A DNA stretch of 64,000 bases. Origin: Acinetobacter sp. ANC 7912 (GTDB lineage Bacteria > Pseudomonadota > Gammaproteobacteria > Pseudomonadales > Moraxellaceae). The stretch is taken from assembly GCF_039862785.1 (NCBI RefSeq), contig NZ_CP156795.1, positions 2,666,001 through 2,730,000 on the forward strand. The letters are read 5' to 3'. A model generated the notes under the pieces. The model worked only from the letters and a program-made list of their open reading frames with translations. It was not told the origin of the DNA and did not search any database. Made by a program: the position numbers and the translations under genes. Positions 8,359-17,316 of the stretch are shown here, piece after piece. Within the stretch, counting starts at the first letter, position 1; each line of letters starts with the position of its first letter.

Positions 8359-10620
8359 ATGTCATTCATCAAGTCACGTAAAAAAATCGTTTCTTCTGCG
8401 ATCGCCTCCTCTCTTTCTATGATCGCAGTGAACGCTGTTGCGGAAGAGCAAGTTATTCAACTTGAAACGATCCATCAAGAAGTTGCTGCTGAAAAAGAAC
8501 CAAGCTTAAAAGTAGACAATTCAGCCAATAAGAAATTTGTTGCACCTTTATTGGATACGCCTAAATCGGTATCCGTCATTTCCAAACAGCTGATTGAAGA
8601 TACTCAGGTCACTACACTGGCTGATGCTTTGCGTAATGTCCCAGGTATTACCCTCGGTGCTGGTGAAGGTGGCAACCCGAATGGTGACCGTCCGTTTATT
8701 CGTGGCTATAACTCTGAAAGCTCGATGTATGTCGATGGCGTGCGTAGCGCGACTTCACAAAACCGTGAAATGTTTGCAGTAGAACAGGTTGAAGTAACTA
8801 AAGGTTCCGCATCTGCCATGGGTGGTGCTGGTACGACTGGCGGCAGCATCAACATGATTTCTAAAGTGGCTAAAGCAGGTGACTCTTTAGAAGGTTCTGT
8901 TGCAGGCGGTACAGATAATTACCAACGTATTACCTTAGATGGTAACAAAGACTTTGGTAATGGCATCGCAGCACGTGTGGCATTAATGGGTCACCATAAT
9001 GAAAAAGCCGGCCAAAAAGACGGTGCTGAATATTCACGTGCAGGTATTGCGCCAAGTATTACTTTTGGCCTGGATACCCCTACCCGTGCGACTTTAAGCT
9101 ATTACTATTTAAAATCTGACGATACACCTGATTCTGGTGTGCCTTACTGGGATTCAGCTACTCAAACAGCTACTGGCAAACCACTCAACGCCAAACAAGG
9201 CATTTATTATGGTTGGGAAGATCGTGATTTCCAAAAACAGGAAAATCAAATTGGGACATTAAAGTTAGAGCATGATTTAACTGATGATCTCACCATCAGC
9301 AATACTGCTGTGTATGGCAAATCTAAGAATGACTATGTCTGGACACAACCAGATGACTCAAAACTAAATATCGTCAATGGCCAAGTGGTTCGTCGTGCAA
9401 ATACACGTATTACGGACACAGATACATTTAGTGATCAATTATCTTTAGCCGGTAAGTTTAATACAGGTGCTTTAAAACACAGCTTTAACACAGGTGTGGA
9501 GTATTCTCGTCAAGAGTCTGATAAAGGTAGCTATAATCTAACCGATCTCGGCGTAACAACGACCACACTTCCAAATGGCACACCAAACATAAGTGCTTCT
9601 AAGGGTTGTTCAGGCCTTACTGGCTCCACTTCTAACTTCTGGTGTACCAATGCCTACCAACCTAATTCAAGAGATCCTTGGTTAGGCTCAATCGCCGCCT
9701 CACCAAAAGCAAGTACAACAGAAACAGAAAGCACTGGTATCTATCTATTAGATAATATTGAATTAAATCCACAGTGGTTACTAGACTTAGGTGTACGTTG
9801 GGATAAGTTTGAAACCGAACAAACGATTCACGCCTCAAATACTAAGTATGCGAGTGACAGTGACTTCTTTAACTACCAAGCGGGCGTAACTTATAAACCA
9901 CTTCCGAATGGTTCTATCTATGCAAGCTATGCAACTTCCGCCAATCCAGTAGGCGTAGATGCTGCTGATGGTTCAGAAGGAATTTCTGTACCTGGACGTA
10001 ATACAACTGAAGAACAAGCTCAAGCTATGAACAACCTTAAACCTGAGGAAGTTCGTACTATGGAACTGGGCACTAAGTGGGATTTATTTGATGATAGATT
10101 AAATCTGACCGCGGCTATTTTCCGTACTAAAAAAACCAATACCCGTGCGGCTGATACCGATGGTTTTACACGTAATATCGGTGAAACACGTGTAGACGGC
10201 CTTGAACTAGGAGCAAATGGTAATATCACAGATAAATGGGCTGTATCTGCAGGTTATACTTATCTAGACAGCGAAATTGTCGATGATGGTGCTGGTACGA
10301 ATGATGGTAACCAGGTTCAAAACGTTGCGAAAAACTCAGCAACACTTTGGACAACTTATGACTTAACACCAGCTTTCACAATTGGTGCAGGTGCAGTGGC
10401 AATGGATAAAGTCTATGGTGATGCAGCTAATACTAAATATGTACCAGGCTATGTCCGCTACGATGCTATGGCACGTTATAACGTGAACAAAAATGTTGAT
10501 TTACAACTGAATGTCAACAACCTGACCGATGAACGTTATTTCACTAAAGCTTATGCATCGCACTATGCAACTGAGGCAGAAGGCCGTAACGCAGTCCTTT
10601 CTCTGAACTTTAAATACTAA
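8359..10620 (+). CDS. piuA: TonB-dependent siderophore receptor, PiuA/Fiu type
   Basis: 753 residues. The signal peptide ends near SLSMIAVNAVAEE. The plug domain (about 55-165) has KSVSVISKQLIEDT, LADALRNVPGITLGAGEGG, FIRGYNSESSMYVDGVRSA and QVEVTKGSASAMGGAGTTGG. A 22-strand barrel ends in the typical outer-membrane residues LSLNFKY. This class imports ferric catecholate complexes and depends on TonB-ExbB-ExbD, encoded 18 kb away at 28.7-30.5 kb. A piuC gene follows directly, the usual partner of PiuA/Fiu receptors. The Fur-like box upstream suggests iron regulation. The exact siderophore cannot be read from the sequence. Confidence 0.88.
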   Translation: MSFIKSRKKIVSSAIASSLSMIAVNAVAEEQVIQLETIHQEVAAEKEPSLKVDNSANKKFVAPLLDTPKSVSVISKQLIEDTQVTTLADALRNVPGITLGAGEGGNPNGDRPFIRGYNSESSMYVDGVRSATSQNREMFAVEQVEVTKGSASAMGGAGTTGGSINMISKVAKAGDSLEGSVAGGTDNYQRITLDGNKDFGNGIAARVALMGHHNEKAGQKDGAEYSRAGIAPSITFGLDTPTRATLSYYYLKSDDTPDSGVPYWDSATQTATGKPLNAKQGIYYGWEDRDFQKQENQIGTLKLEHDLTDDLTISNTAVYGKSKNDYVWTQPDDSKLNIVNGQVVRRANTRITDTDTFSDQLSLAGKFNTGALKHSFNTGVEYSRQESDKGSYNLTDLGVTTTTLPNGTPNISASKGCSGLTGSTSNFWCTNAYQPNSRDPWLGSIAASPKASTTETESTGIYLLDNIELNPQWLLDLGVRWDKFETEQTIHASNTKYASDSDFFNYQAGVTYKPLPNGSIYASYATSANPVGVDAADGSEGISVPGRNTTEEQAQAMNNLKPEEVRTMELGTKWDLFDDRLNLTAAIFRTKKTNTRAADTDGFTRNIGETRVDGLELGANGNITDKWAVSAGYTYLDSEIVDDGAGTNDGNQVQNVAKNSATLWTTYDLTPAFTIGAGAVAMDKVYGDAANTKYVPGYVRYDAMARYNVNKNVDLQLNVNNLTDERYFTKAYASHYATEAEGRNAVLSLNFKY

Positions 10621-10627
10621 GTAAAAC

Positions 10628-10653
10628 AAATCCCTTATATTAATAAGGGATTT
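10628..10653 (+). terminator. Hairpin after the receptor gene
   Basis: AAATCCCTTAT / ATAAGGGATTT, a perfect 11-base stem with a four-base loop, 7 bases after the stop. The T run is short, so termination may be partial. Confidence 0.55.
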
Positions 10654-10657
10654 ATCT

Positions 10658-10687
10658 AAAATAGCCTCTGCATAGAGGCTATTTTTG
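10658..10687 (+). terminator. Second terminator between receptor and piuC
   Basis: AAAATAGCCTCT-GCAT-AGAGGCTATTTTT with a T run. Two hairpins in tandem suggest that piuC is read mainly from its own promoter or by partial read-through. Confidence 0.7.
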
Positions 10688-10735
10688 TATATGCTGTCAT
10701 TATAAAAATTCATTATATTTCTGGAAGGTCTTGCT

Positions 10736-11419
10736 GTGATTCACCATATTCCAAATGTACTAAGCAAAGAACAGGTTCAGTATTTTCGCAATGAAATGGC
10801 GAAAGTCGAATGGATCGATGGCAAGAAAACCACAGGATCACTTTCCGCAAATGTAAAACAGAACCAGCAGCTCCAAGAAGATCACCCTTTAACCCAACAT
10901 TTAGGTGACATTATTCTGGCAGCATTAGGGCAAAATCCCTTATTTACTTCTGCTGCCCTTCCACTACAAATTTTGCCACCTTATTTTAATCGCTATGAAA
11001 ATGGCGAAACTTTCGGTTTTCATGTCGATAATGCCATCCGCTGGATTCAAGGCACTAATCAACGTATCCGTACCGATTTATCCTGTACCATTTTTCTAAG
11101 CGAACCGGAAGAATATGAAGGTGGTGAACTCGTGGTTGAAGACACTTATGGCTATCATGAAGTCAAGCTGCCCGCAGGAGATATGATTCTCTATCCTTCG
11201 ACCAGCGTGCATGAAGTAACACCTGTAACAAAGGGATGCCGGATTGCTTCATTTTTCTGGCTGCAAAGCATGATTCGTGATGATGCCAATCGATATATGC
11301 TGTTTAATCTGGATCAGAGCATTCAGAATCTTAGAATAGAACTCGGTGACACGCATGCAGAAGTGGTGAAACTCACCAGTCTGTACCATAACCTGATCCG
11401 CAAATGGGCTGAGATTTAA
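10736..11419 (+). CDS. piuC: PiuC, Fe(II)/2-oxoglutarate dioxygenase (PKHD-type)
   Basis: 227 residues, normal for the PKHD-type hydroxylase family (YbiX/PiuC). Expected role: an Fe(II)- and 2-oxoglutarate-dependent dioxygenase linked to catecholate siderophore use; its exact substrate is not established. The iron site is visible as HVDNA (HxD, about residue 98) and the distal H in [10 protein letters not shown], followed by the 2-oxoglutarate arginine in [10 protein letters not shown]. The start is GTG at 10736, chosen because GGAAGG lies 7 bases upstream. It lies downstream of the receptor gene and 36 bases before the oxidase gene. Confidence 0.88.
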   Translation: MIHHIPNVLSKEQVQYFRNEMAKVEWIDGKKTTGSLSANVKQNQQLQEDHPLTQHLGDIILAALGQNPLFTSAALPLQILPPYFNRYENGETFGFHVDNAIRWIQGTNQRIRTDLSCTIFLSEPEEYEGGELVVEDTYGYHEVKLPAGDMILYPSTSVHEVTPVTKGCRIASFFWLQSMIRDDANRYMLFNLDQSIQNLRIELGDTHAEVVKLTSLYHNLIRKWAEI

Positions 11420-11455
11420 ATTACGCACTGATCATTTATAAAAGCTGAGCCATCT

Positions 11456-12565
11456 ATGACTGAAAAAAATATCCTGCCGCCCCTGAACCAGATTCCAGCC
11501 CATCTGCAAACTATTGCAGACTATGAAATTGAAGCAGAGAAACATCTGTCCAGTATGGTCTGGGATTATCTGCAAGGCGGCTCCATGGATGAAGTCAGTG
11601 TCCGGGATAATTTACAGCAGTTTCAGAATATTCAGCTTCTGCCGCGTATGCTGAAAGATCTAACCCAAGGCAACACTGAAATTGAAATTTGCGGACAGAA
11701 ATTTCCGCATCCGATTTTCCTGGCACCGATTGGACACCAGCAGCAGTTTCACCCTGAAGCCGAAGCCGCCTCTGCCCTTGCCGCAGAAGTCATGGGCAGC
11801 AATATCATTCTCAGTACTTTCACCAATACCGATATGCGGGCACTAAAACAGGACAATCCACTCAAATGGTTCCAGCTGTACTGGCAAGGTGATCGGGAAA
11901 AATCTTTAGCCTTGGTAAAAATGGCTGAAGCACACCATTATACAGCGCTGGTGATTACGGTAGATTCACCACATACCGGTATTCGTGACCGGGAACGTCG
12001 TACCTTTTTCCATTTACCGGAAGGCATGCAACATCCACATACGCCAACGCATATTCCCCTGCCCGAATTAAAAGAGAGTGATCATCCGGTTTTTCATGGT
12101 CTGATGAAAATTGCGCCAACCTGGGACGATATTGCCTGGATTGTCCAGCAGACTCACTTACCTGTGATTCTGAAAGGGATTGTGCATCCACACGATGCCC
12201 AGCTAGCGATTCAACATGGTGTAAAAGGCCTAATTATTTCCAATCATGGCGGTCGTGTGCTGGACACCTGCATTTCCCCACTGCTTGCTTTGCAGCTGAT
12301 TAAAAAGGTGGTGCCTACGGATTTTCCACTACTTTATGACGGTGGCATCCGTCGTGGCTCGGATGTATTCAAAGCCATTGCTTTAGGCGCTTCTGCAGTG
12401 CTGATTGGCCGTCCTTATATTTATGGTCTGGCAACGGCAGGTGCACTGGGCGTAGCGCATGTGATTAAAATTTTAAAAGAAGAATTTGAAATCACCATGG
12501 CATTGATGGGCACAGCAACTATCAAGGATATTCAACCGGAGTGCCTATTTAGCGGGATGGAATGA
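11456..12565 (+). CDS. FMN-dependent alpha-hydroxy-acid oxidase/dehydrogenase
   Basis: 369 residues of the lactate oxidase/glycolate oxidase/LldD family, an FMN TIM barrel that oxidises L-2-hydroxy acids to 2-oxo acids. Features include LPRMLKDL, FLAPIGHQQQFHPEAE, a FQLYWQGDREKSL substrate-side segment, the catalytic ISNHGGRVLD histidine, and LLYDGGIRRGSDVFKAIALGA plus IGRPYIYGLA for FMN phosphate binding. It sits 36 bases after piuC on the same strand and is probably co-transcribed. Its substrate is unknown. The link to iron uptake is by position only. Confidence 0.82.
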   Translation: MTEKNILPPLNQIPAHLQTIADYEIEAEKHLSSMVWDYLQGGSMDEVSVRDNLQQFQNIQLLPRMLKDLTQGNTEIEICGQKFPHPIFLAPIGHQQQFHPEAEAASALAAEVMGSNIILSTFTNTDMRALKQDNPLKWFQLYWQGDREKSLALVKMAEAHHYTALVITVDSPHTGIRDRERRTFFHLPEGMQHPHTPTHIPLPELKESDHPVFHGLMKIAPTWDDIAWIVQQTHLPVILKGIVHPHDAQLAIQHGVKGLIISNHGGRVLDTCISPLLALQLIKKVVPTDFPLLYDGGIRRGSDVFKAIALGASAVLIGRPYIYGLATAGALGVAHVIKILKEEFEITMALMGTATIKDIQPECLFSGME

Positions 12566-12899
12566 TTCATTTTATTCAGCCCTTTATTTATAGTTTTTTA
12601 TAGTAGCCTAAACCTAAGAAGATGTTTGGAATTTAACTTATTCACTTATCTGGGTTAACCCTTCTTATGTCCTGTTTGAACCGAGAAAAACTGTTATTGT
12701 GAAATATGGATTGCAACACTAATATATAAAAGAAAAAATTTAGCTATATTGGATAATCCAAGGAAAATTAAACACCATATATGCAGTTGAAAGAAATTAT
12801 TTTCTAATTTAAATCAATATAAGAAAATCTTTTTAAAGATAAGACTAAAATCCATAGAAAAAGCAAAAACTTTTCACGTATTCTGGACTAGAATTTAAG
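12566..12899. other. AT-rich intergenic DNA upstream of the leuA leader
   Basis: 334 bases between the oxidase gene and the structured leader. No ORF with a ribosome site or clear terminator is visible. A -10-like TAGAAT at 12889-12894 lacks a convincing -35, so the leuA promoter is not assigned. Confidence 0.4.
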
Positions 12900-13052
12900 T
12901 ATAGACAGGTGCATCGGTCGATCCCGATGATCAAGACTTAAAAGCCAAGGATTGATCGAAGTTACCCTCACCTGCCAGTAAATGATTTATAGACAAAATC
13001 TATATGTAGACCCAGCAACCGCTTCAATCAAGAGGGTATGCCAGGCTACTTT
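12900..13052 (+). ncRNA. Candidate structured 5' leader of leuA
   Basis: P1 CAGGTG (12906-12911) pairs with CACCTG (12969-12974). Inside are P2 CATCGG/CCGATG (12912-12917 with 12924-12929) and P3 ATCAA/TTGAT (12930-12934 with 12952-12956), giving a compact three-way junction. The P2 loop TCGATC is complementary to GATCGA at 12954-12959. TATAGACA occurs twice, at 12900-12907 and 12988-12995, and TCTATA at 12999-13004 can pair with either copy. This arrangement suits a cis-regulatory leader with alternative folds. No leucine-rich leader peptide or U-run terminator was seen, so classical attenuation is not supported. The ligand or partner is unknown. Confidence 0.4.
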
Positions 13053-13065
13053 AAGGAGCTCTCTC

Positions 13066-14763
13066 ATGATGTTGGCTGATCCAAGTAAAAAATACCGTCG
13101 CATGTATCAACGTGTGGACTTACCAGACCGTCAATGGCCGAACAATGAAATCACTAAAGCGCCGATCTGGATGAGTACTGACCTGCGTGATGGTAACCAG
13201 GCGATCTTTGAGCCAATGAACATCGAGCAGAAGTTCAAAATGTTCCAGATGTTGGTGAAAATCGGTTTCAAACACATTGAAATCGGTTTCCCGTCTGCAT
13301 CTCAAATCGACTTCGACTTTACCCGTAAGTTGATCGAAGAAGGTCATATTCCTGATGACGTGTATATCGAAGTTTTGGTACAAGCACGTGACCACTTGAT
13401 TCAACGTACATTCGAAGCGTTAGAAGGTGCAAAACGCGCAATCGTGCACATCTATAACTCTAACTCTCCAACATTCCGTAAAAAAGTATTGAATGTGGAC
13501 GTTGAAGGTGCCAAACAATTAGCAATCAATGCTGCACAAAAAGTAAAAGAATATGCAGCAACTCGTCCTGAAACTGAATGGGTATTCCAATATTCACCAG
13601 AATGCTTCACCGCAACTGAATTGGAAGTGGCAAAAGACGTTTGTGATGCTGTAACTGAAATCTGGGAAGCATCTCCAGACAATAAAGTGATCTTGAACTT
13701 GCCAGCGACTGTCGAAGTGTCTACACCAAACGTTTACGCGGATCAGGTGGAATGGATGCACCGCAACATCAAGCGTCGTGATGGTGTGATTATCTCTGTA
13801 CACTGCCATAACGACCGTGGTTGTGGTATCGCAGCATCTGAATTGGCAATCATGGCTGGTGCTGACCGTGTTGAAGGTTGTGTATTCGGTAATGGTGAAC
13901 GTACTGGTAACGTGGACGTGGCAGCGATTGCCTTGAACATGTACACCCAAGGTGTGGCACCAAACTTGGATTTCTCGAATATCAACGAAATCATTGCCAC
14001 CGTTGAAGAATGCACAGGCTTGCCAGTCCACCCTCGCCACCCATATGCAGGTGACTTGGTGTTCACCGCTTTCTCAGGCTCGCATCAGGATGCGATCAAA
14101 AAAGGTTTCGAGTTCCAGAAAGACGAAGAAATCTGGGATATGCCATACTTGCCAATCGATCCAAAAGACTTGGGTCGCGACTATGACGCAGTAATTCGCG
14201 TGAATTCACAGTCTGGTAAAGGTGGTATCGCCTACTTGTTGGAATCTAACTATAATGTGATCTTGCCACGTCGCTTGCAAATCGAATTCTCGCAAGTGGT
14301 ACAGAAACGTACTGATGAAGACGGTACTGAAATCAGTGCAACTGAAATCTGGAAATTGTTCAAAGAAACTTATGTTGCAGCGAAAGATGCACATTACTCT
14401 GCGAAAAACTACAAGTTAGCTGATGAAAATGGCAGACAAGTGGTTGAACTGGATATCGAAGTGAATGGCGAAACCCAGCACTTGCGTGGTGAAGGTAATG
14501 GTCCAATCTCTGCAATCATGGATGCATTGCAATTGCCAATCGACGTAGTGAACTACGAAGAACGCAGTGTCAGTGCCGGTGCACATGCTAAAGCCTTGGC
14601 ATTGGTGGAACTTCAAGTGAAAGGTACAGGTAAATCTGCTTTCGGTGCAGGTGTGCATGACAATATCGTGACCTCTTCAATCGAAGCGATCATCGCATGC
14701 ACCAACCGTCTGATTGAGCAAGGTGTGTTGAGCACTGAACAGGTGATTGCTGCTGCCGTCTAA
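13066..14763 (+). CDS. leuA: 2-isopropylmalate synthase, long form
   Basis: 565 residues from the ATG at 13066, chosen because AAGGAG lies 7 bases upstream; an in-frame ATG at 12982 has no ribosome site and falls in the leader. The enzyme condenses acetyl-CoA with 2-oxoisovalerate, the first committed step to leucine. The TIM-barrel starts with WMSTDLRDGNQAIFEPM (metal and catalytic residues) and includes SVHCHNDRGCG and GNGERTGNVDVAA. The C-terminal regulatory domain (about 430-560) ends with VHDNIVTSSIEAIIACTNRL. It is the longer LeuA type with an extended linker, not the 520-residue E. coli type. leuB begins to appear at the far end of the window. Confidence 0.95.
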   Translation: MMLADPSKKYRRMYQRVDLPDRQWPNNEITKAPIWMSTDLRDGNQAIFEPMNIEQKFKMFQMLVKIGFKHIEIGFPSASQIDFDFTRKLIEEGHIPDDVYIEVLVQARDHLIQRTFEALEGAKRAIVHIYNSNSPTFRKKVLNVDVEGAKQLAINAAQKVKEYAATRPETEWVFQYSPECFTATELEVAKDVCDAVTEIWEASPDNKVILNLPATVEVSTPNVYADQVEWMHRNIKRRDGVIISVHCHNDRGCGIAASELAIMAGADRVEGCVFGNGERTGNVDVAAIALNMYTQGVAPNLDFSNINEIIATVEECTGLPVHPRHPYAGDLVFTAFSGSHQDAIKKGFEFQKDEEIWDMPYLPIDPKDLGRDYDAVIRVNSQSGKGGIAYLLESNYNVILPRRLQIEFSQVVQKRTDEDGTEISATEIWKLFKETYVAAKDAHYSAKNYKLADENGRQVVELDIEVNGETQHLRGEGNGPISAIMDALQLPIDVVNYEERSVSAGAHAKALALVELQVKGTGKSAFGAGVHDNIVTSSIEAIIACTNRLIEQGVLSTEQVIAAAV

Positions 14764-14810
14764 ACCCCGGCATCAAAATTTACAATCATCCATAGTACGA
14801 AAATGACTTT

Positions 14811-14840
14811 AGAAGGATACCCGCAAGTGGTATCCTTTTA
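14811..14840 (+). terminator. Terminator of leuA
   Basis: AAGGATAC-CCGCAAGTG-GTATCCTT followed by TTATT, 50 bases after the leuA stop. Confidence 0.8.
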
Positions 14841-14875
14841 TTATTCATACTAAAGATTTAAGGCGAATTATTCCC

Positions 14876-16036
14876 GTGTCTTTTCCTGCAGACTCCGTGG
14901 GCCTTGTAACCCCACAAAAGTTCCAATTTGAAGAGCCGCTAGAGCTTGAATGCGGACGCATCCTCCCCCGTTTCGAACTGATGGTAGAAACTTATGGCGA
15001 ACTGAATGCAGATAAGTCCAATGCCATTTTGATTTGCCATGCCTTGTCAGGCCATCACCATGCGGCCGGCTATCATCACGAAGATGACCGCAAACCCGGC
15101 TGGTGGGATTCCTGTATTGGCCCGGGTAAAGCCATTGATACGTCCAAGTTCTTTGTTGTCGCGATCAATAATATTGGGGGCTGTCACGGCTCAACTGGCC
15201 CAACTTCACCCAACCCTGAAAATGACAATCGCCCCTATGGTCCAGACTTTCCATTAGTGACAGTACGCGACTGGGTCAAAACACAGGCAATGCTATCTGA
15301 TCGTCTTGGTATTGATATCTGGTATGCCATTGTCGGAGGTTCACTCGGTGGCATGCAGGCGCTGCAATGGTCAGTGGATTATCCAGACCGTCTGCAAAAA
15401 TGCGTGATTATTGCCAGTGCGCCGAAACTGTCTGCACAGAATATTGCCTTTAACGAAGTGGCTCGTCAGTCCATTCTGTCTGATCCGGATTTCTATCATG
15501 GCCGTTACTTAGAACATGACAGCTATCCAAAACGTGGTCTGATTCTGGCGCGTATGGTCGGTCATATTACCTACCTGTCTGAAGAAGCCATGAAACAGAA
15601 ATTTGGTCGTGACCTGAAGTCCGGCAAATTTATGTATGGTTTCGATGTGGAATTCCAGGTGGAAAGCTATTTGCGCTATCAAGGCGAGCAATTTAGCCGT
15701 AATTTCGATGCCAATACCTACCTGATCATGACAAAGGCATTGGATTACTTTGATCCATCACGTGAATATCAGCAGTCACTGGTAAAAGCGATGGCCCAAA
15801 CCAAATGTAAATTCCTGGTAGTCTCTTTCACAACTGACTGGCGTTTCTCACCTTCACGTTCTGTTGAAATCGTGGATGCCCTCATTACTAATCATAAGCC
15901 TGTCAGCTACGTAGATATTGATGCTGAGCAGGGCCATGACTCCTTCCTGTTCCCTATTCCGCTATATGTGAAGTCACTGCGTGCCTTCCTGGGTGGTGAA
16001 GAACTATTAAAATCAACACCGAAGGAGGCTGTGTAA
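14876..16036 (+). CDS. metX: Homoserine O-acyltransferase MetX
   Basis: 386 residues of the alpha/beta-hydrolase MetX family, which acylates homoserine in methionine synthesis. The nucleophile serine is in [13 protein letters not shown], the aspartate in TTDWRFSP and the histidine in EQGHDSFLF. The start is GTG at 14876 with AAGGCG 10 bases upstream. metW follows with a one-base TAATG overlap, the usual pairing. MetX enzymes use acetyl-CoA or succinyl-CoA; members from Acinetobacter have been reported as succinyltransferases (MetXS), but donor choice cannot be decided by eye here. Confidence 0.93.
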   Translation: MSFPADSVGLVTPQKFQFEEPLELECGRILPRFELMVETYGELNADKSNAILICHALSGHHHAAGYHHEDDRKPGWWDSCIGPGKAIDTSKFFVVAINNIGGCHGSTGPTSPNPENDNRPYGPDFPLVTVRDWVKTQAMLSDRLGIDIWYAIVGGSLGGMQALQWSVDYPDRLQKCVIIASAPKLSAQNIAFNEVARQSILSDPDFYHGRYLEHDSYPKRGLILARMVGHITYLSEEAMKQKFGRDLKSGKFMYGFDVEFQVESYLRYQGEQFSRNFDANTYLIMTKALDYFDPSREYQQSLVKAMAQTKCKFLVVSFTTDWRFSPSRSVEIVDALITNHKPVSYVDIDAEQGHDSFLFPIPLYVKSLRAFLGGEELLKSTPKEAV

Positions 16037-16629
16037 TGCGCATTGATCAACAACTTGCTGAACGTTGGATTAAACCGGGTTCACGCGTCCTTGACTTAGG
16101 TTGTGGTGATGGTGAATTGCTGGCTCATATGAGCAAAAAGCACAATATTCGTGCATATGGGCTAGAAATTGATCAGGAAAAGATTGCAATTGCGATCAGT
16201 CGCGGGTTAAATATTATTCAGCAGGACTTAAATCTGGGATTAAGTCGTTTTGCAGACCAGTCTTTTGACTATGTTGTCATGGCACAGGCTTTGCAAGCTG
16301 TAGATGCACCTGACGTTTTATTGCGTGATATGGTGCGGGTGGGTAAACAGGCGATTATTACTTTCCCAAACTTTGCCCATTGGAAGACCCGTTCTTTCCT
16401 GGCACTCAAAGGAAAAATGCCTGTTTCGGAAGCGTTGCCGTATATGTGGTATAACACGCCGAACATTCACCTCTGTACCTTCCGTGACTTTGAAGCACTT
16501 TGCGCGGAAAATAACATCAAAATTATTAATCGACTCGCTGTAAATGGGGATCAACAAGGCAGTATGCTCAGCAAGCACCTCCCTAATCTGTTTGGTGAAG
16601 TCGCAATTTATCGAGTGAGCGCTCTATGA
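16036..16629 (+). CDS. metW: MetW, methionine biosynthesis methyltransferase-like protein
   Basis: 197 residues, normal for MetW. The class I SAM-binding fold is visible in SRVLDLGCGDGELL, followed by AYGLEIDQEKI and FDYVVMAQALQAV. Downstream are TFPNFAHWKTR and LPYMWYNTPNIHLCT, characteristic of MetW. It works with MetX in methionine synthesis; no methyl acceptor is established. The ATG overlaps the metX stop by one base, and its own stop overlaps the next gene by four bases, so the three are one operon. Confidence 0.93.
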   Translation: MRIDQQLAERWIKPGSRVLDLGCGDGELLAHMSKKHNIRAYGLEIDQEKIAIAISRGLNIIQQDLNLGLSRFADQSFDYVVMAQALQAVDAPDVLLRDMVRVGKQAIITFPNFAHWKTRSFLALKGKMPVSEALPYMWYNTPNIHLCTFRDFEALCAENNIKIINRLAVNGDQQGSMLSKHLPNLFGEVAIYRVSAL

Positions 16630-17216
16630 AAAAATTATTACTAAGTACGACGCTACTGGCTGGACTTTTTAGTATTCAAACCCATGCAGATTATGTTGCT
16701 CCAGCTCCTTCTGTGGCAAGTCAGGCCGCACAGTATTCCGTGATGGACATTAACAGTCTGATTAAGTCTGCCAAAGCAGGTCAGCCTGCTGCACAGTTCT
16801 ATCTGGCGACCCGTTACCAGTATGGCAAAGACATTCAGAAAGATGAAAAACAGGCATTTGCCTGGTACAAAGCAGCTGCAGACCAGGGCCTGGCAGTGGC
16901 TCAGCTGAATGTGGGACGTATGCTGGCAGATGGTATTGGCACCAAGAAAGATGAAGCTTTAGCACGCCAATATTTTGAGAAGGCAGCCAGCCGTGGCGAC
17001 AACCGTGCCAGCTTTAACCTGGCGATGATGGAAGAGAAGAAGAAAAACTATATGGGTGCTTACCAGTGGTATGAACTCTCTACCCGTGATGGCATGCTGG
17101 ACAATAAAGTGATTACGCTTTCTGAGGGTAAGAAAACTGCTCTAGCAGCCAACTTAACTCAAGAACAGATCCGTCAGGCGCGTGACCGTGCAGATAAATG
17201 GATTCAGGCACAATAA
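16626..17216 (+). CDS. Periplasmic Sel1-repeat (TPR-like) protein
   Basis: 196 residues with a signal peptide ending near FSIQTHADYV. Two or three Sel1-like repeats lie at about 50-150 (AAQFYLATRYQYGKDIQKDE, AVAQLNVGRMLADGIGTKKD, NRASFNLAMMEEKKKNYMGA). Such repeats form helical scaffolds for protein binding in the envelope. ATGA overlaps the metW stop by four bases, so it is translationally coupled to the methionine operon, though its function need not relate. A terminator follows. Confidence 0.8.
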   Translation: MKKLLLSTTLLAGLFSIQTHADYVAPAPSVASQAAQYSVMDINSLIKSAKAGQPAAQFYLATRYQYGKDIQKDEKQAFAWYKAAADQGLAVAQLNVGRMLADGIGTKKDEALARQYFEKAASRGDNRASFNLAMMEEKKKNYMGAYQWYELSTRDGMLDNKVITLSEGKKTALAANLTQEQIRQARDRADKWIQAQ

Positions 17217-17229
17217 ACTGAATTTATTA

Positions 17230-17253
17230 AAAGGCACCTTCGGGTGCTTTTTT
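17230..17253 (+). terminator. Terminator of the metX-metW-sel1 operon
   Basis: AAAGGCACC-TTC-GGGTGCTTTTTT, 13 bases after the stop; a UUCG-type loop on a GC-rich stem. Confidence 0.9.
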
Positions 17254-17316
17254 ATTGGCTGTTTGGGTCTAGGGGTTGTTAAAATAAGCCCGTTTTTTAA
17301 ATTCAGAGTAATTGAT

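Noticed and set aside
12880..12900. leuA promoter at TAGAAT (12889-12894)
   Set aside because: No acceptable -35 at 16-18 bases, so not reported as a promoter.
12982..13065. In-frame upstream extension of leuA beginning MIYRQNLYVD
   Set aside because: No ribosome site precedes it, while AAGGAG sits ideally before the ATG at 13066. The segment overlaps the structured leader and has no leucine-rich character.
13594..14040. Long antisense open frame inside leuA
   Set aside because: Shadow of a conserved gene with strong codon bias; Cys/His/Trp-rich composition unlike real proteins.
17182..17316. Upstream extension of rdgB
   Set aside because: It crosses the end of the Sel1 gene and a strong terminator; the family N-terminus fits ATG 17317.
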